The position numbers were made by a program, and so were the translations under genes. Below the pieces are notes generated by a model. It saw only the letters and a list, made by a program, of their open reading frames with translations. It searched no databases and was not told the DNA's origin. Of a stretch of DNA of 64,000 nucleotides, positions 27,149 to 36,163 are shown piece after piece. The stretch comes from Pseudovibrio sp. M1P-2-3 (GTDB taxonomy: Bacteria > Pseudomonadota > Alphaproteobacteria > Rhizobiales > Stappiaceae), in contig NZ_JARRCW010000001.1 in NCBI RefSeq assembly GCF_031501865.1, forward strand, positions 2,873,001 to 2,937,000, given 5' to 3'. Positions within the stretch are counted from its first letter, which is position 1. Each line of letters starts with the position of its first letter.

Positions 27149-28638
27149 TCATCCGTATCAAGCTTGCCAACCAATGACAGCTCGAAGTTGGCGCCCATGT
27201 ACTTGAAGTGCGGACGTACCTTCAGGGAAACCTGATACCAGCCCGGATCCCCCTCTACACTGGACACTGTCACTTGTGCGGCACGCAGTGGGCGACGGGA
27301 GCGAACATCGGCAGGTGGATTTTCCTGATCAGCAACATACTGCTTCAGCCACGTGTTCAGCTCGCGTTCCAGATCCTCTTTCTCCTTCCAAGAGCCAATC
27401 TGTTCGCGCTGCAGAACTTTGATGTAGTGCGCCAGACGGTTCACAATCATCATGTAAGGCAGCTGAGTTCCAAGCTTGTAGTTGGTCTCGGCTTCCTTGC
27501 CTTCCTTGGTGTTCTGGAAAAGCTTTGGCTTCTGCGCAGAGTTTGCAGAGAAAAACGCAGCATTGTCAGAGCCCTTGCGCATGGTCAGGGAAATAAACCC
27601 TTCCTCGGCAAGTTCATATTCACGTCGGTCTGTGACCAGAATTTCAGTCGGGATTTTCTCTTCGAGCTGACCAAAGGCTTCATAGACATGAACTGGCAGA
27701 TCGTAGACTGCACCACCAGACTGAGGACCGATGATGTTCGGACACCAACGGTACTTGGCAAAGCTTTCTGTCAAGCGCGTTGCCATCAAGAAGGATGTAT
27801 TCCCCCAAAGGTAGCTGTCGTGATTTTCCGTCACATTCTCATTATAGACAAATGACTTAATCGGATTTTCTTCTTCATCATAGGGTGTACGAAGCAAGAA
27901 GCGCGGGCAAGTCAGCCCCACATAACGTGAATCTTCACTTTGCCTGAACCCCATCCACTTGCGGAAGCGCGGGCCTTCATAAATGGAAAACAGATCTTTT
28001 TGAGCAGGCAAATCAACGAAGTCATCTACGTCAAACATTTTCGGAGAAGCAGCCGCGATAAACGGAGCGTGTGCCATCGCACCAACCGAAGCCACGAATT
28101 GCATGAGTTTTACATCACGCGCACTAGGGCCGAAGTCGTAATTGGCAATCATGGCACCAACAGGCTCACCACCAAACTGACCGTAACCGGAGGCATAAAC
28201 GTGCTTATACAAGCCCGCCTGCACCACTTCAGGGCTTGTCTCAAAGTCCTCCAACAGTTTTTCTTTTGAAATTGGGAGAAGGTCAATTTTGATATTCTCG
28301 CGAAAATCAGTGCGATCAACCAACAGCTTCAGACCGCGCCAAGCGGACTCCATTTCCTGAAAACCTGGGTCATGCAGAATCTGATCAAGCTGAGTAGAGA
28401 CCTTCTGATCCAGTTCCGCGATCATCCGGTCCACAAGCACACGGTTAACACGCTGGTCAGTTTGCTTATTAGCAATAATATCTGCAATAAACGCTTCCAC
28501 ACCACGCTTGGCAATGGAATAGCTTTCCGCATCATCGGGACGAATGCGGGTTTCTTCCATGATTTGATCGAGAAGAGAGAGAGTTTTAGTAACGCCTTCG
28601 CCAGAAACTTCGGCGGAGGAATTTGCTGTTTCTTCCAT
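27145..28638 (-). CDS. tssC: T6SS contractile sheath large subunit TssC
   Basis: Large subunit of the contractile sheath, assembling with TssB. The 497-residue protein contains the conserved blocks AWRGLKLLVDRT, FGQFGGEPVGAMIANYDFG-like, PRFLLRTPYDEEENPI, and SGGAVYDLPVHVYE, and a basic C-terminal part. Length is typical. It follows tssB by 93 bases and overlaps tssE by four. The N-terminus before residue 25 is short and polar. Confidence 0.97.
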   Translation of the reverse strand: MEETANSSAEVSGEGVTKTLSLLDQIMEETRIRPDDAESYSIAKRGVEAFIADIIANKQTDQRVNRVLVDRMIAELDQKVSTQLDQILHDPGFQEMESAWRGLKLLVDRTDFRENIKIDLLPISKEKLLEDFETSPEVVQAGLYKHVYASGYGQFGGEPVGAMIANYDFGPSARDVKLMQFVASVGAMAHAPFIAAASPKMFDVDDFVDLPAQKDLFSIYEGPRFRKWMGFRQSEDSRYVGLTCPRFLLRTPYDEEENPIKSFVYNENVTENHDSYLWGNTSFLMATRLTESFAKYRWCPNIIGPQSGGAVYDLPVHVYEAFGQLEEKIPTEILVTDRREYELAEEGFISLTMRKGSDNAAFFSANSAQKPKLFQNTKEGKEAETNYKLGTQLPYMMIVNRLAHYIKVLQREQIGSWKEKEDLERELNTWLKQYVADQENPPADVRSRRPLRAAQVTVSSVEGDPGWYQVSLKVRPHFKYMGANFELSLVGKLDTDD

Positions 28639-28731
28639 CAGTTATATACCTAAATGAACTAAAGAATTGGTAAGGTTAATCAAAGCGGTACGTATAAATC
28701 GCAACCACTCAGAAGGCTGAAAGAAAGAAGA

Positions 28732-29229
28732 CTATTCCTTGCTCTCTAACGCATCTATCTCTGAAAGAAGCTTGTTACGCGCTTCCTCGTCCTGCAAAAT
28801 AGCCTCAAGACGCTTTCTGAATGCCGGAATGTTCCCAAGCGGCCCCTTCAAGGCGACAAGGGCCTCACGCAGCTCGATCAGCTTATTTAATTCAGGAACC
28901 TGTTTAACAATCGCATCAGGCTCAAAGTCACTCAAAGATGAAAACTTTAGCTTACTCACCAAGCGAGCATCTTCGTCATCTGACAAGGTATTTTGAACGT
29001 TAACTTCTTTTTCCAGTCCCGCTTCCTGCATCACCGAGCCAAAGGTGTTTTTGTCAACGGAAAGCATGTCACGCTCTTCCAGCGGAGCTTCTTCATCACG
29101 CCCCAGATAGTCGCCAAGCATCACCAAACGAAGAGGCAGCTCTACTTCTTCCTGCTGATCTCCTGTAGCGGGAACATAGCGTATATTAATTCTTTCCTTT
29201 GGAGCGACTGATCCATCTTTACCCGACAT
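28732..29229 (-). CDS. tssB: T6SS contractile sheath small subunit TssB
   Basis: Small sheath subunit that pairs with TssC; the helix near its C-terminus is the usual ClpV contact. The 165-residue protein has the family block RINIRYVPATGDQQEEVELP and MLGDYLGR followed by LSVDKNTFGSVM. I choose ATG 29229, preceded by GGAAAAGG at good spacing, over a TTG six codons upstream. It is the first gene of the 12-gene minus-strand operon and diverges from tssM. Confidence 0.95.
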   Translation of the reverse strand: MSGKDGSVAPKERINIRYVPATGDQQEEVELPLRLVMLGDYLGRDEEAPLEERDMLSVDKNTFGSVMQEAGLEKEVNVQNTLSDDEDARLVSKLKFSSLSDFEPDAIVKQVPELNKLIELREALVALKGPLGNIPAFRKRLEAILQDEEARNKLLSEIDALESKE

Positions 29230-29517
29230 CGCTGTAACCTTTTCCAATCAAGAGAAGTTTCAAAAACACAATTCGAAATGCTCACACAAACCCACAACTT
29301 TTAATTGTAGATAAATATATGAGTGATTCTTTAGTGCATCTTTTGAACATTCATAGATAAAAAAAGCAAGATAAATTTAATCTTGAATATTATTTAATGG
29401 GAAATATAGTAAATCGAATCATCGACGACACCTAGAAGCCAAATTTATTTCATGTAAATACAAACTAGACTCTCTACATGATCTATTTTAGCCTTTAATT
29501 ACATTGCGTATGGAAAA
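29230..29517. promoter_or_regulatory. Divergent promoter region between tssB and tssM
   Basis: An AT-rich stretch of 288 bases with no gene, placed to drive both T6SS operons. I scanned it for a sigma-54 pattern (GG-N10-GC, TGGCAC...TTGC) on both strands because VasH is present and found no good match, so control by VasH here is either indirect or uses a degenerate site. Confidence 0.5.
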
Positions 29518-32500
29518 ATGATATCGAAATTACTTTCTTTCACTATAAAACATTTGAAGAAATTACTAAGCGTAATTAAATCATATTTATTTCTAAGTTT
29601 AATCTTTATCGCCATATGCATTGTTTCTATTTGGTTTTTCGGGCCAAATATTAAGATCGCAAGCATGCGTCCCCTAGCGTCACCGCTCACTAGAATGGTG
29701 GCAATTACGGCGGTGATATTTCTCTGGGGCTTAAATAATCTCATCATTGAGTGGTATCAAAAGCGCAAAAAGAAGTCTGGAACCAAAGAGGTCGAGACCG
29801 TCAAACCACGTGATCCACTCAAGGAAAAAGTTGAGGGTTTTGAGCGTTCATTTCGTGCCGCGATGGGGATTGTCAAAGACAACTGGATGGGGACCGGGCA
29901 AAATAAGGGGCGGCAATCCTTCTATGCTTTGCCTTGGTATGTAGTCCTCGGCTTTCCTGCTGCTGGTAAAACCTCTTTCATTGTAGAGTCAGACCTAAAG
30001 TTCCCTCTCGCACATTTCTTCTCACAGGAAGATGCCAAGCATGTGGAACCTACGGAAGATGTTGATTACTGGGTGACTAATGACGCGATTCTATTTGATG
30101 TGGCCGGGCAGATAATTGGTCATCAGCGGTCTGGGATCAAAAAAGATATCATTGATGAATCCGCGCATATTTGGGATAAGTTTCTCTCTTTACTAAGAGA
30201 ATTCAGACCGAGAAGGCCCATTAACGGCGCTATCCTATGTCTTGACGTTGTGGACCTGATTACCAGTGATCCACAGACGCGTGCAAATAATGCCTCATTG
30301 CTCCATGCGCGCCTTATTGAACTCTCTGAAAAGCTGGGAACCCGTTTTACGGTCCATGTGGTTTTGACAAAATTCGATCTTATTGACGGATTTCAGGAGT
30401 TTATTGCCGGCCTTCGCCCTTCACAAAGAGCAGAGCCTTTTGGATTTGCCTTTGATGTCTACCCGGAAAAAGACGGGAGCTCTTGGCTTAAAGAATTTGA
30501 TGGAGCCTATGAAGGTTTCATGGAGGACATTAACCGGACATTATCGGACAAACTTCTGGATGTACGCTCCACTGATAGTAGAAGACGCCTTTATGCCTTC
30601 GGGAGGCAGCTTTCCGGACTTCGGGAGGTTCTGTTTGAATTCCTCAGCAAGGCTTTTCAATCCGATAACTTTTCCACGGCGCCACAGGTCCGCGGCATAT
30701 TCATGGCTTCCAGTCGTCAGGAAGCCGCACCTATCAATGCTATTCTAACGGCTGCCTCCCATAAGTATGAGATGGATGCCCCTATCCAGCCAGCACACAA
30801 TGGGCGTTCAAAACAGTATTTCGCCCGCGATCTTCTGCATTCGGTTATTTTCCGTGAAGCAGGCCTTGCAGGTGACAATATTCGCATTGAAAGGTCAAAG
30901 CGCTTCTTGTTTGCCGGGTCCGTGTTTGCCTCCACGCTGTTGTTCATAGGCTTTACCAGCTTCTACTGGCTTGCCTACCAAGACAACAAAGCCAAAGCCG
31001 ACGAAGTATTGGTGGTCGCCAACAACTTCCAACAGAAAAAACTGGGCAACTCACAGCATTCACGGGAGACAGGCCAAGCAAGCCAATATCTGGCGGCACT
31101 GGAATCCTTGCGTGATGCCTCCTCCATTTTTGGGGATTACCGTGAAAGCAACTGGGTGACATCCAGCGCAACACTCAATCAGGGCCGAAAAGTCGGTCCG
31201 GAAATTGAGACAGCTTATGTGGAGATGCTGAAAGAGGATTACCTTCCTGATATTGCCGGTTTTATTCGCAACATAATCGTCGAACTCGGGCAAACCCCGA
31301 AGGGCAAAGATAGCAATGAACGGCTGGAAGCTCTCAGGGTATACCTCATGCTTGGCGATTCTGAGCGACGTAATGCCAAGCTGGTATTAGATTGGATGAG
31401 TGAACACTGGCAGGAAAGTTACGAGGGAAACCTTTCGGTTCAACGCTCTCTTCGTAAGCACCTGAAATTTGCTATTGAAACAGCCGGTCTTGAGGCAAAC
31501 CTTGAAGACGATCTAGTGAAAGTCGCGCAAGCCGATCTTCGGGATATTTCACGAGACTTGCGCCTTTATCGAAATATTGAGCAAATTGCTGACCGGCAGC
31601 TGGTCTCTCCCGTAAACCTCCGCAATGACATAGGCCCCGCCTATAATATAATATTTGCCAGAACTGATAGGGAGGCTACTGAAAGCACCCCCGTTACGGT
31701 GAAACCATTCTTTACCAAGGGTGCCTTCCACGATTTCTTTATTCCTCAAAACTCCAAGCTCACCACTGTTGCTATCGAGGATGCGTGGGTTGCTGGAGAG
31801 CGTGAAACGGTTAATTACTCCGATGAGGATCTTGAAGCATTTCGCCGTAAAGTGACCACCAGATATGCAAGCCACTATATTGAAAGCTGGAGCAATGCTC
31901 TCAACCAGCTTGAGATATCAAAATTCCAGAACGTGGATCATGCCGTTGATGTACTTGAGGAAATCACTGGCCCAGAAAACCCGTTGGGTCGCTTGCTGAC
32001 GCGCATTAAGCAAGAAACTGAAATCTATAAATCCAAAACAATTGAACTCTCAGCGGAGCAGGCCATAGACGCCACGCTTCCTTTTGATTTGAACAGGGAA
32101 CAGGGGCTGCGCATTCGCAGAGCCTTCAGTCGCCTTAATGAAATTATTGAGGCCGAGGAAGGGGAAAAGACCTATCTGGAAGATCTGGATGTGGCGCTGA
32201 ACCGCCTCTATGAGTACTTGAAGGAAATCCGGCAGGCTGGAGAGCGCTCTGGAGAAGTGGCCCTTGCGAAGGCCAAGGCAAGAATAAACCTTGAAGGGGA
32301 TGATCCCATCTATGTCATTCGCCGTATTGGTGTCGATTTGCCTGAGCCACTGAACCGCTTCTTTGACACGATCGCCGATGAAAGCTGGAAGGTGGTTCTG
32401 CAAAGCGCCAAAGGTGAATTGCAAAGGGCTTGGAATGATGAAGTCTATGCGGACTATAACCTTTCCATGGCAACTCGTTATCCGTTTCAAAAAGATGCAG

Positions 32501-33108
32501 AGGAAGAAGTCTCACTCGCTGATTTTGAAAGTCTTTTCGGGCCAGGTGGCAAAATCGAGAATTTCTATAAAAATAACCTCATTCAGTTTGTCGAGGAATC
32601 CTCAGGTAAAGCCAAAATTATTGATGGCAGAGAACTGCATATTGAGCCTGAATTCCTTAAACAGTTAAAACGTGCCTTGGAGCTGCGCGAAAGTTATTTT
32701 GACGAAGAAGGCGCCCTCAGCATTGGCTATACCATTGAACCAAAAAGCCTATCAGGAAACGCCAGACGAGCTGTACTCAACATTGAAGGGCAGCTGGTTT
32801 CCTACACCCATGGTCCAAGACGCGCTGCCCGTATTATCTGGCCCAACATAATGTCTGGTGATGCGGAAAGTAAACTCACCATATTCCCTTCAGGACGACG
32901 AAAACCCCAAGTGCTCTCGTTCAAGGGACCATGGTCAGGTTTCCGGATTCTGGATAGTGGGAAAGTCACCGATGTGAGCGGCGGAGAGGTCGATCTTGAG
33001 TTCAATCTGGAATCTACAAAGATCACCTACAAAATCAGACAGGCTGACCATCGCAACCTTGCAGGAAAAAGCCCTTTGGCTGACCTCGTTCTTCCGGCAC
33101 GTATGTAA
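29518..33108 (+). CDS. tssM: T6SS membrane-complex protein TssM (IcmF family)
   Basis: Central inner-membrane channel component of the T6SS envelope complex. The 1196-residue protein has two N-terminal transmembrane helices (about 17-42 and 60-80) and a cytoplasmic GTPase-like domain with Walker A GFPAAGKTS near 145-153. A third transmembrane helix follows (about 461-486, FLFAGSVFASTLLFIGFTSFYWLAY), then a large periplasmic domain ending in the TssJ-binding beta-rich part (PRRAARIIWPNIMSGD region). The intact Walker A suggests nucleotide binding, which not all TssM proteins retain. Its stop shares one base with the next start (TAATG). Confidence 0.96.
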   Translation: MISKLLSFTIKHLKKLLSVIKSYLFLSLIFIAICIVSIWFFGPNIKIASMRPLASPLTRMVAITAVIFLWGLNNLIIEWYQKRKKKSGTKEVETVKPRDPLKEKVEGFERSFRAAMGIVKDNWMGTGQNKGRQSFYALPWYVVLGFPAAGKTSFIVESDLKFPLAHFFSQEDAKHVEPTEDVDYWVTNDAILFDVAGQIIGHQRSGIKKDIIDESAHIWDKFLSLLREFRPRRPINGAILCLDVVDLITSDPQTRANNASLLHARLIELSEKLGTRFTVHVVLTKFDLIDGFQEFIAGLRPSQRAEPFGFAFDVYPEKDGSSWLKEFDGAYEGFMEDINRTLSDKLLDVRSTDSRRRLYAFGRQLSGLREVLFEFLSKAFQSDNFSTAPQVRGIFMASSRQEAAPINAILTAASHKYEMDAPIQPAHNGRSKQYFARDLLHSVIFREAGLAGDNIRIERSKRFLFAGSVFASTLLFIGFTSFYWLAYQDNKAKADEVLVVANNFQQKKLGNSQHSRETGQASQYLAALESLRDASSIFGDYRESNWVTSSATLNQGRKVGPEIETAYVEMLKEDYLPDIAGFIRNIIVELGQTPKGKDSNERLEALRVYLMLGDSERRNAKLVLDWMSEHWQESYEGNLSVQRSLRKHLKFAIETAGLEANLEDDLVKVAQADLRDISRDLRLYRNIEQIADRQLVSPVNLRNDIGPAYNIIFARTDREATESTPVTVKPFFTKGAFHDFFIPQNSKLTTVAIEDAWVAGERETVNYSDEDLEAFRRKVTTRYASHYIESWSNALNQLEISKFQNVDHAVDVLEEITGPENPLGRLLTRIKQETEIYKSKTIELSAEQAIDATLPFDLNREQGLRIRRAFSRLNEIIEAEEGEKTYLEDLDVALNRLYEYLKEIRQAGERSGEVALAKAKARINLEGDDPIYVIRRIGVDLPEPLNRFFDTIADESWKVVLQSAKGELQRAWNDEVYADYNLSMATRYPFQKDAEEEVSLADFESLFGPGGKIENFYKNNLIQFVEESSGKAKIIDGRELHIEPEFLKQLKRALELRESYFDEEGALSIGYTIEPKSLSGNARRAVLNIEGQLVSYTHGPRRAARIIWPNIMSGDAESKLTIFPSGRRKPQVLSFKGPWSGFRILDSGKVTDVSGGEVDLEFNLESTKITYKIRQADHRNLAGKSPLADLVLPARM

Positions 33109-34553
33109 TGAGTGAAGTTGAAGCCATAGGGAAAGAGGAGGCCGCTGGATCAGTAGCCCCCTCATTGATGGAACTCGCCAAGGCACTCAAGGAAAAAGGG
33201 TACTTTGGTGATCTGGTGGACGCTGTTGTGCGCCCTCTTTCCGATCCTTTCGAAGAAGAAATCGAAGAGCACCCTGACTTTGACACTATCAGTGACGAAC
33301 TCATGAAGCGGGGTACACTCGCCCATGCCAGCATCAATTGGGGGATCGTGGAAGAAAGCTCATTGAAACTGCTTCAAACAGCGCAAAAGGACATTTCCCT
33401 GCTGGAAGCACTGTTTCTCTCACGGCTGAGCAAAAAGACACGCTTTGCGTTCGCTTCCTGCGTTCTGGCACTGGATGCTTATTGCAGCCTCCCTAAAGAG
33501 CTACGTTTCCCTAAAGACGTCAAGCGTTTTACGCTGCTTCTAAAGCGTACAACTGGACTCTTAACCAAAGATTCGCCTCCCGGACAGGCAGGTAAAGAAA
33601 ATGCTGTTCTTCTTGCCGCTATCGAGAGCTTGATGCGCAATGAAGCTATTGTCGAACAAGGTCTTACAAAGGGTTTAAGAGAGCTTCGCGAGCGGCTCCA
33701 ACTGGAAGAACAGGAACGGGATAAAAAAGAGCAAGCCACTAAAGCAAGCGGCTCTGACAAAGCTGATAGAGAAAAGGTGGGCTCAGGTGGTGGTTCTACT
33801 CAGATATCTTCCCGGACGCTGAAGAAGAGTATTGGCGATGTAAGCGGCCTCATTTTTGAGCTGGCAGCCGATACCGCCCTTCCCTATCAGCTGTTTCGTT
33901 TCGGCAGCTGGTATGACATTACAAACCCGCCGCCAATTCGGACGAAAAACGCAAGTGTGATCCCTGCAGTCTCTGTTGATACGATCGACCGTTATCAAAG
34001 CCTTCTACAGGAAGAAGAGATTGATCGGGCCTCAATCTTGAAACTGGAAAGAACACTGTTTTCCATGCCCTTCTGGATAGAGGGGCACTACATTGCCGCG
34101 CAAATTGCAGAAAAATGCGGCCATTTCGCCGTGAAAGACGCAATTCACGCCAGTACAAGCGCCTTTATTGAACGCCTGCCGAAACTGCATGAGCTGTGCT
34201 TTGAAAACGGAAGTCCTTTTATTCCCGGTGAAGTTGCTATCTGGCTAAATGACAGCCCGCAGCCCAAGACTGAGATAACTGAGGAAAGCTCAAAGCCGAG
34301 CTGGGGACTTACAGAACTTGCCGAAAACAGGAAGATGACTTCCAGATGGAACGGAGATTACAAAAAGTTCCGCTCTCCCCGCCAGAAGGCCTTTATGGAA
34401 CTGGAACTTTTGGAAATGCTTTCCAAAGCGGGTCTAAGCTCTCTTGTTTCCGATCAGGCCAAACGCCTGTTCAATAGTGCCGAGCAAAGCGAAATCAAAA
34501 CGTGGGACCCTGAATTTTTTGGCCGCACTTCAAAAATTATCACCGAAAAATAA
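33108..34553 (+). CDS. TssA-type T6SS protein, first copy (VasJ-like C-terminus)
   Basis: A 481-residue cytoplasmic T6SS protein of the TssA superfamily, thought to cap or prime sheath-tube assembly. The N-terminal ImpA-like region includes a DPFEEEIEEHPDFDTI segment, and the C-terminal domain (about 250-470) resembles the VasJ/TssA C-terminal family with LERTLFSMPFWIEGHYIAAQIAEKCG and SPRQKAFMELELLEMLSKAGL. An acidic/lysine coiled linker (about 190-235) joins the two. It overlaps tssM by one base. Because a second TssA-type gene lies at 62446, this one may be the TagA- or TssA2-like accessory; the two have different C-terminal domains. Confidence 0.78.
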   Translation: MSEVEAIGKEEAAGSVAPSLMELAKALKEKGYFGDLVDAVVRPLSDPFEEEIEEHPDFDTISDELMKRGTLAHASINWGIVEESSLKLLQTAQKDISLLEALFLSRLSKKTRFAFASCVLALDAYCSLPKELRFPKDVKRFTLLLKRTTGLLTKDSPPGQAGKENAVLLAAIESLMRNEAIVEQGLTKGLRELRERLQLEEQERDKKEQATKASGSDKADREKVGSGGGSTQISSRTLKKSIGDVSGLIFELAADTALPYQLFRFGSWYDITNPPPIRTKNASVIPAVSVDTIDRYQSLLQEEEIDRASILKLERTLFSMPFWIEGHYIAAQIAEKCGHFAVKDAIHASTSAFIERLPKLHELCFENGSPFIPGEVAIWLNDSPQPKTEITEESSKPSWGLTELAENRKMTSRWNGDYKKFRSPRQKAFMELELLEMLSKAGLSSLVSDQAKRLFNSAEQSEIKTWDPEFFGRTSKIITEK

Positions 34554-34608
34554 TGGGTAATCCCATGATCTGTAAACTTATAGTGATCAATGTAAACAGT
34601 GAAAAGCT

Positions 34609-35508
34609 ATGAAGATATTTACTAAGTCCATTCTGGTTCTACTGGTTGCCTATGTCATTGCGCTGCCGCTTTATTTTACTCTAGACTATATGAATGTTGT
34701 CCCTTCGGACTACTCCATAATCGCCCACCTCCTGGGCATGGCGGGAGATAAGATTGTATTGGGTCACTGGGTTGTCCCCACGCCCAAGGGTCTTTCTGGC
34801 GTTCCCTTGGAGCAAACAACGGTCTTCCTCAACCTTGCTCTAGGTGTCAGCGCAATTGCGGCCATTCTTGTTGCAATTCCGGCGCTTGCCCTTTTGAGTT
34901 ACGGCGTCAGCTCCCTTTTCACTCTGGTACGCTCCTCCCAGCAAAAAGCCACTTTGGACCAATTCAGCAAAGCTGCAGAACTTCTTGGCAATGACAGTCC
35001 CGCCTTGAGGCAGGCAGGGGTTACAATTTTAACGGAAGTAGGCAAGAAGTACCCAAAAGAATATCAGAGTAACGTTACCCAGCTTCTCGCAGCCCACATC
35101 CGGGAGCAAAGTAAAAAACAAAAGGATAATGTGGCTACAGGAAGAGAGCCTTCCCGCGTTCGCGGTGAACTGGCAGCATCCCTATATAAGCTCTCTGAAC
35201 TTAGGCAAAAAGTATACAACCCCAAGGAAGAAGAGCAAATAAATCTCGGGGGGGCCTATTTCAGAGGACTTCGCAGCGAAGGCTTTTTGAATGCCAAAGG
35301 CGACGCTGTTTCCCCTGACCTTCGGAACGCCTTCCTTAAAGAGTGTGTATTCGATAGAGCCGACCTGACAGGAGCAAACTTCCAAAACGCCGACGTCTCC
35401 CGCGCCCGCGTCGAAGAGCAATGGAGAGACCTGTTCACCGCCGAACAGTGGGCAACAGTTTCCGTTATCAACCGAGAAGGAAAAGTTATCCGCGCACCTG
35501 TATCATAA
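34609..35508 (+). CDS. Membrane protein with C-terminal pentapeptide repeats, T6SS-linked
   Basis: A 299-residue protein with two N-terminal transmembrane helices (about 5-25 and 70-105, the latter long and possibly double), a helical middle with ARM/HEAT-like character (LLGNDSPALRQAGVTILTEVGKKYP), and a short pentapeptide-repeat segment near 245-280 (FLKECVFDRADLTGANFQNADVSRA). It starts 55 bases after the tssA-type gene on the same strand and ends the plus-strand T6SS operon. Function is unknown; the context suggests an accessory envelope factor or immunity-like protein, which is inference only. Confidence 0.65.
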   Translation: MKIFTKSILVLLVAYVIALPLYFTLDYMNVVPSDYSIIAHLLGMAGDKIVLGHWVVPTPKGLSGVPLEQTTVFLNLALGVSAIAAILVAIPALALLSYGVSSLFTLVRSSQQKATLDQFSKAAELLGNDSPALRQAGVTILTEVGKKYPKEYQSNVTQLLAAHIREQSKKQKDNVATGREPSRVRGELAASLYKLSELRQKVYNPKEEEQINLGGAYFRGLRSEGFLNAKGDAVSPDLRNAFLKECVFDRADLTGANFQNADVSRARVEEQWRDLFTAEQWATVSVINREGKVIRAPVS

Positions 35509-35544
35509 GGTGCCATTTGCAAGGGTTAAACTGGAAAAGTTCGA

Positions 35545-35595
35545 ACCTGATCTGACAGAATACCGCTAAACGAAAACGGCACTGTCAGATCAGGT
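35545..35595. repeat. Perfect 14-bp inverted repeat at the IS3 remnant end
   Basis: ACCTGATCTGACAG at 35545-35558 and its exact complement CTGTCAGATCAGGT at 35582-35595 are 23 bases apart, directly beside the dead IS3-type gene. The right arm is probably the true IS end; the left arm could be a second, inverted end. There is no T-run, so a terminator role for the T6SS operon is not favoured. Confidence 0.55.
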
Positions 35596-35603
35596 CTGAA
35601 TTT

Positions 35604-36060
35604 CTACACCTGATCGGATGTGCACCCATCAAGTGATGAATGGGGAGGGTTCTGGTTATAAAACGCAATATACTTGCCGATCGAAGTCCGTGCCTCTCTT
35701 ACTCCGACATAGGCTTTGAGATAAACTTCCTCGTATTTGATTATAGGTCACAGGCATTCTGGCAAACACATTGTCACTCCACTCTCTCTTGAGGACATCT
35801 GTGAACGCCTTATTGGACTTTTTAACCTCAAGGTTGCGCAGCAGGTACGGGTAGACCTTGTGGCCAGTTACAGGCTTGGACGCGTGGAGCCATAGGTACA
35901 GGCCCCAATACCTAACAGAGCGTACTTTAAAGCGTCTAATATCATGCCCCTCAGCCTTTAAAACCGTTGCCGCATGCGGCTAACGGCAAAGGGATAAGCA
36001 AGTTTCAACTCATCCATGCGGCGCATAAGGGCAAAGTCCTCCTTTGAGACCGGTTTTGGT
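35604..36060 (-). pseudogene. Degraded IS3-family transposase (OrfB) remnant
   Basis: Read on the minus strand with frame changes, this stretch shows MRRMDELKLAYPFA, then GHKVYPYLLRNLEV, then after an internal deletion DNVF, and finally KYEEVYLKAYVGVREA with IAFYNQNPPHSSLDG and a stop at 35604. These are consecutive landmarks of the DDE transposase of the IS3 family (YPFAG, GHKIYPYLLR, LKYEEVYLKAY, YNxxRPHSSLDG). Most of the catalytic core is missing. It marks the left edge of the glycan island, just past the T6SS operon. Confidence 0.75.
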
Positions 36061-36163
36061 AATTCCGCGGTTATTCTACATTCATTTCCTAGGGCTAGGC
36101 GCACCTTATATTAAATTGTAAGCATCCTATGCGAACCAATTTTTAATAGAATATGAGAGCATT

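Noticed and set aside
29230-29517. Sigma-54 promoter between tssB and tssM
   Set aside because: Sought on both strands, but no GG-N10-GC arrangement with sensible flanks was found.
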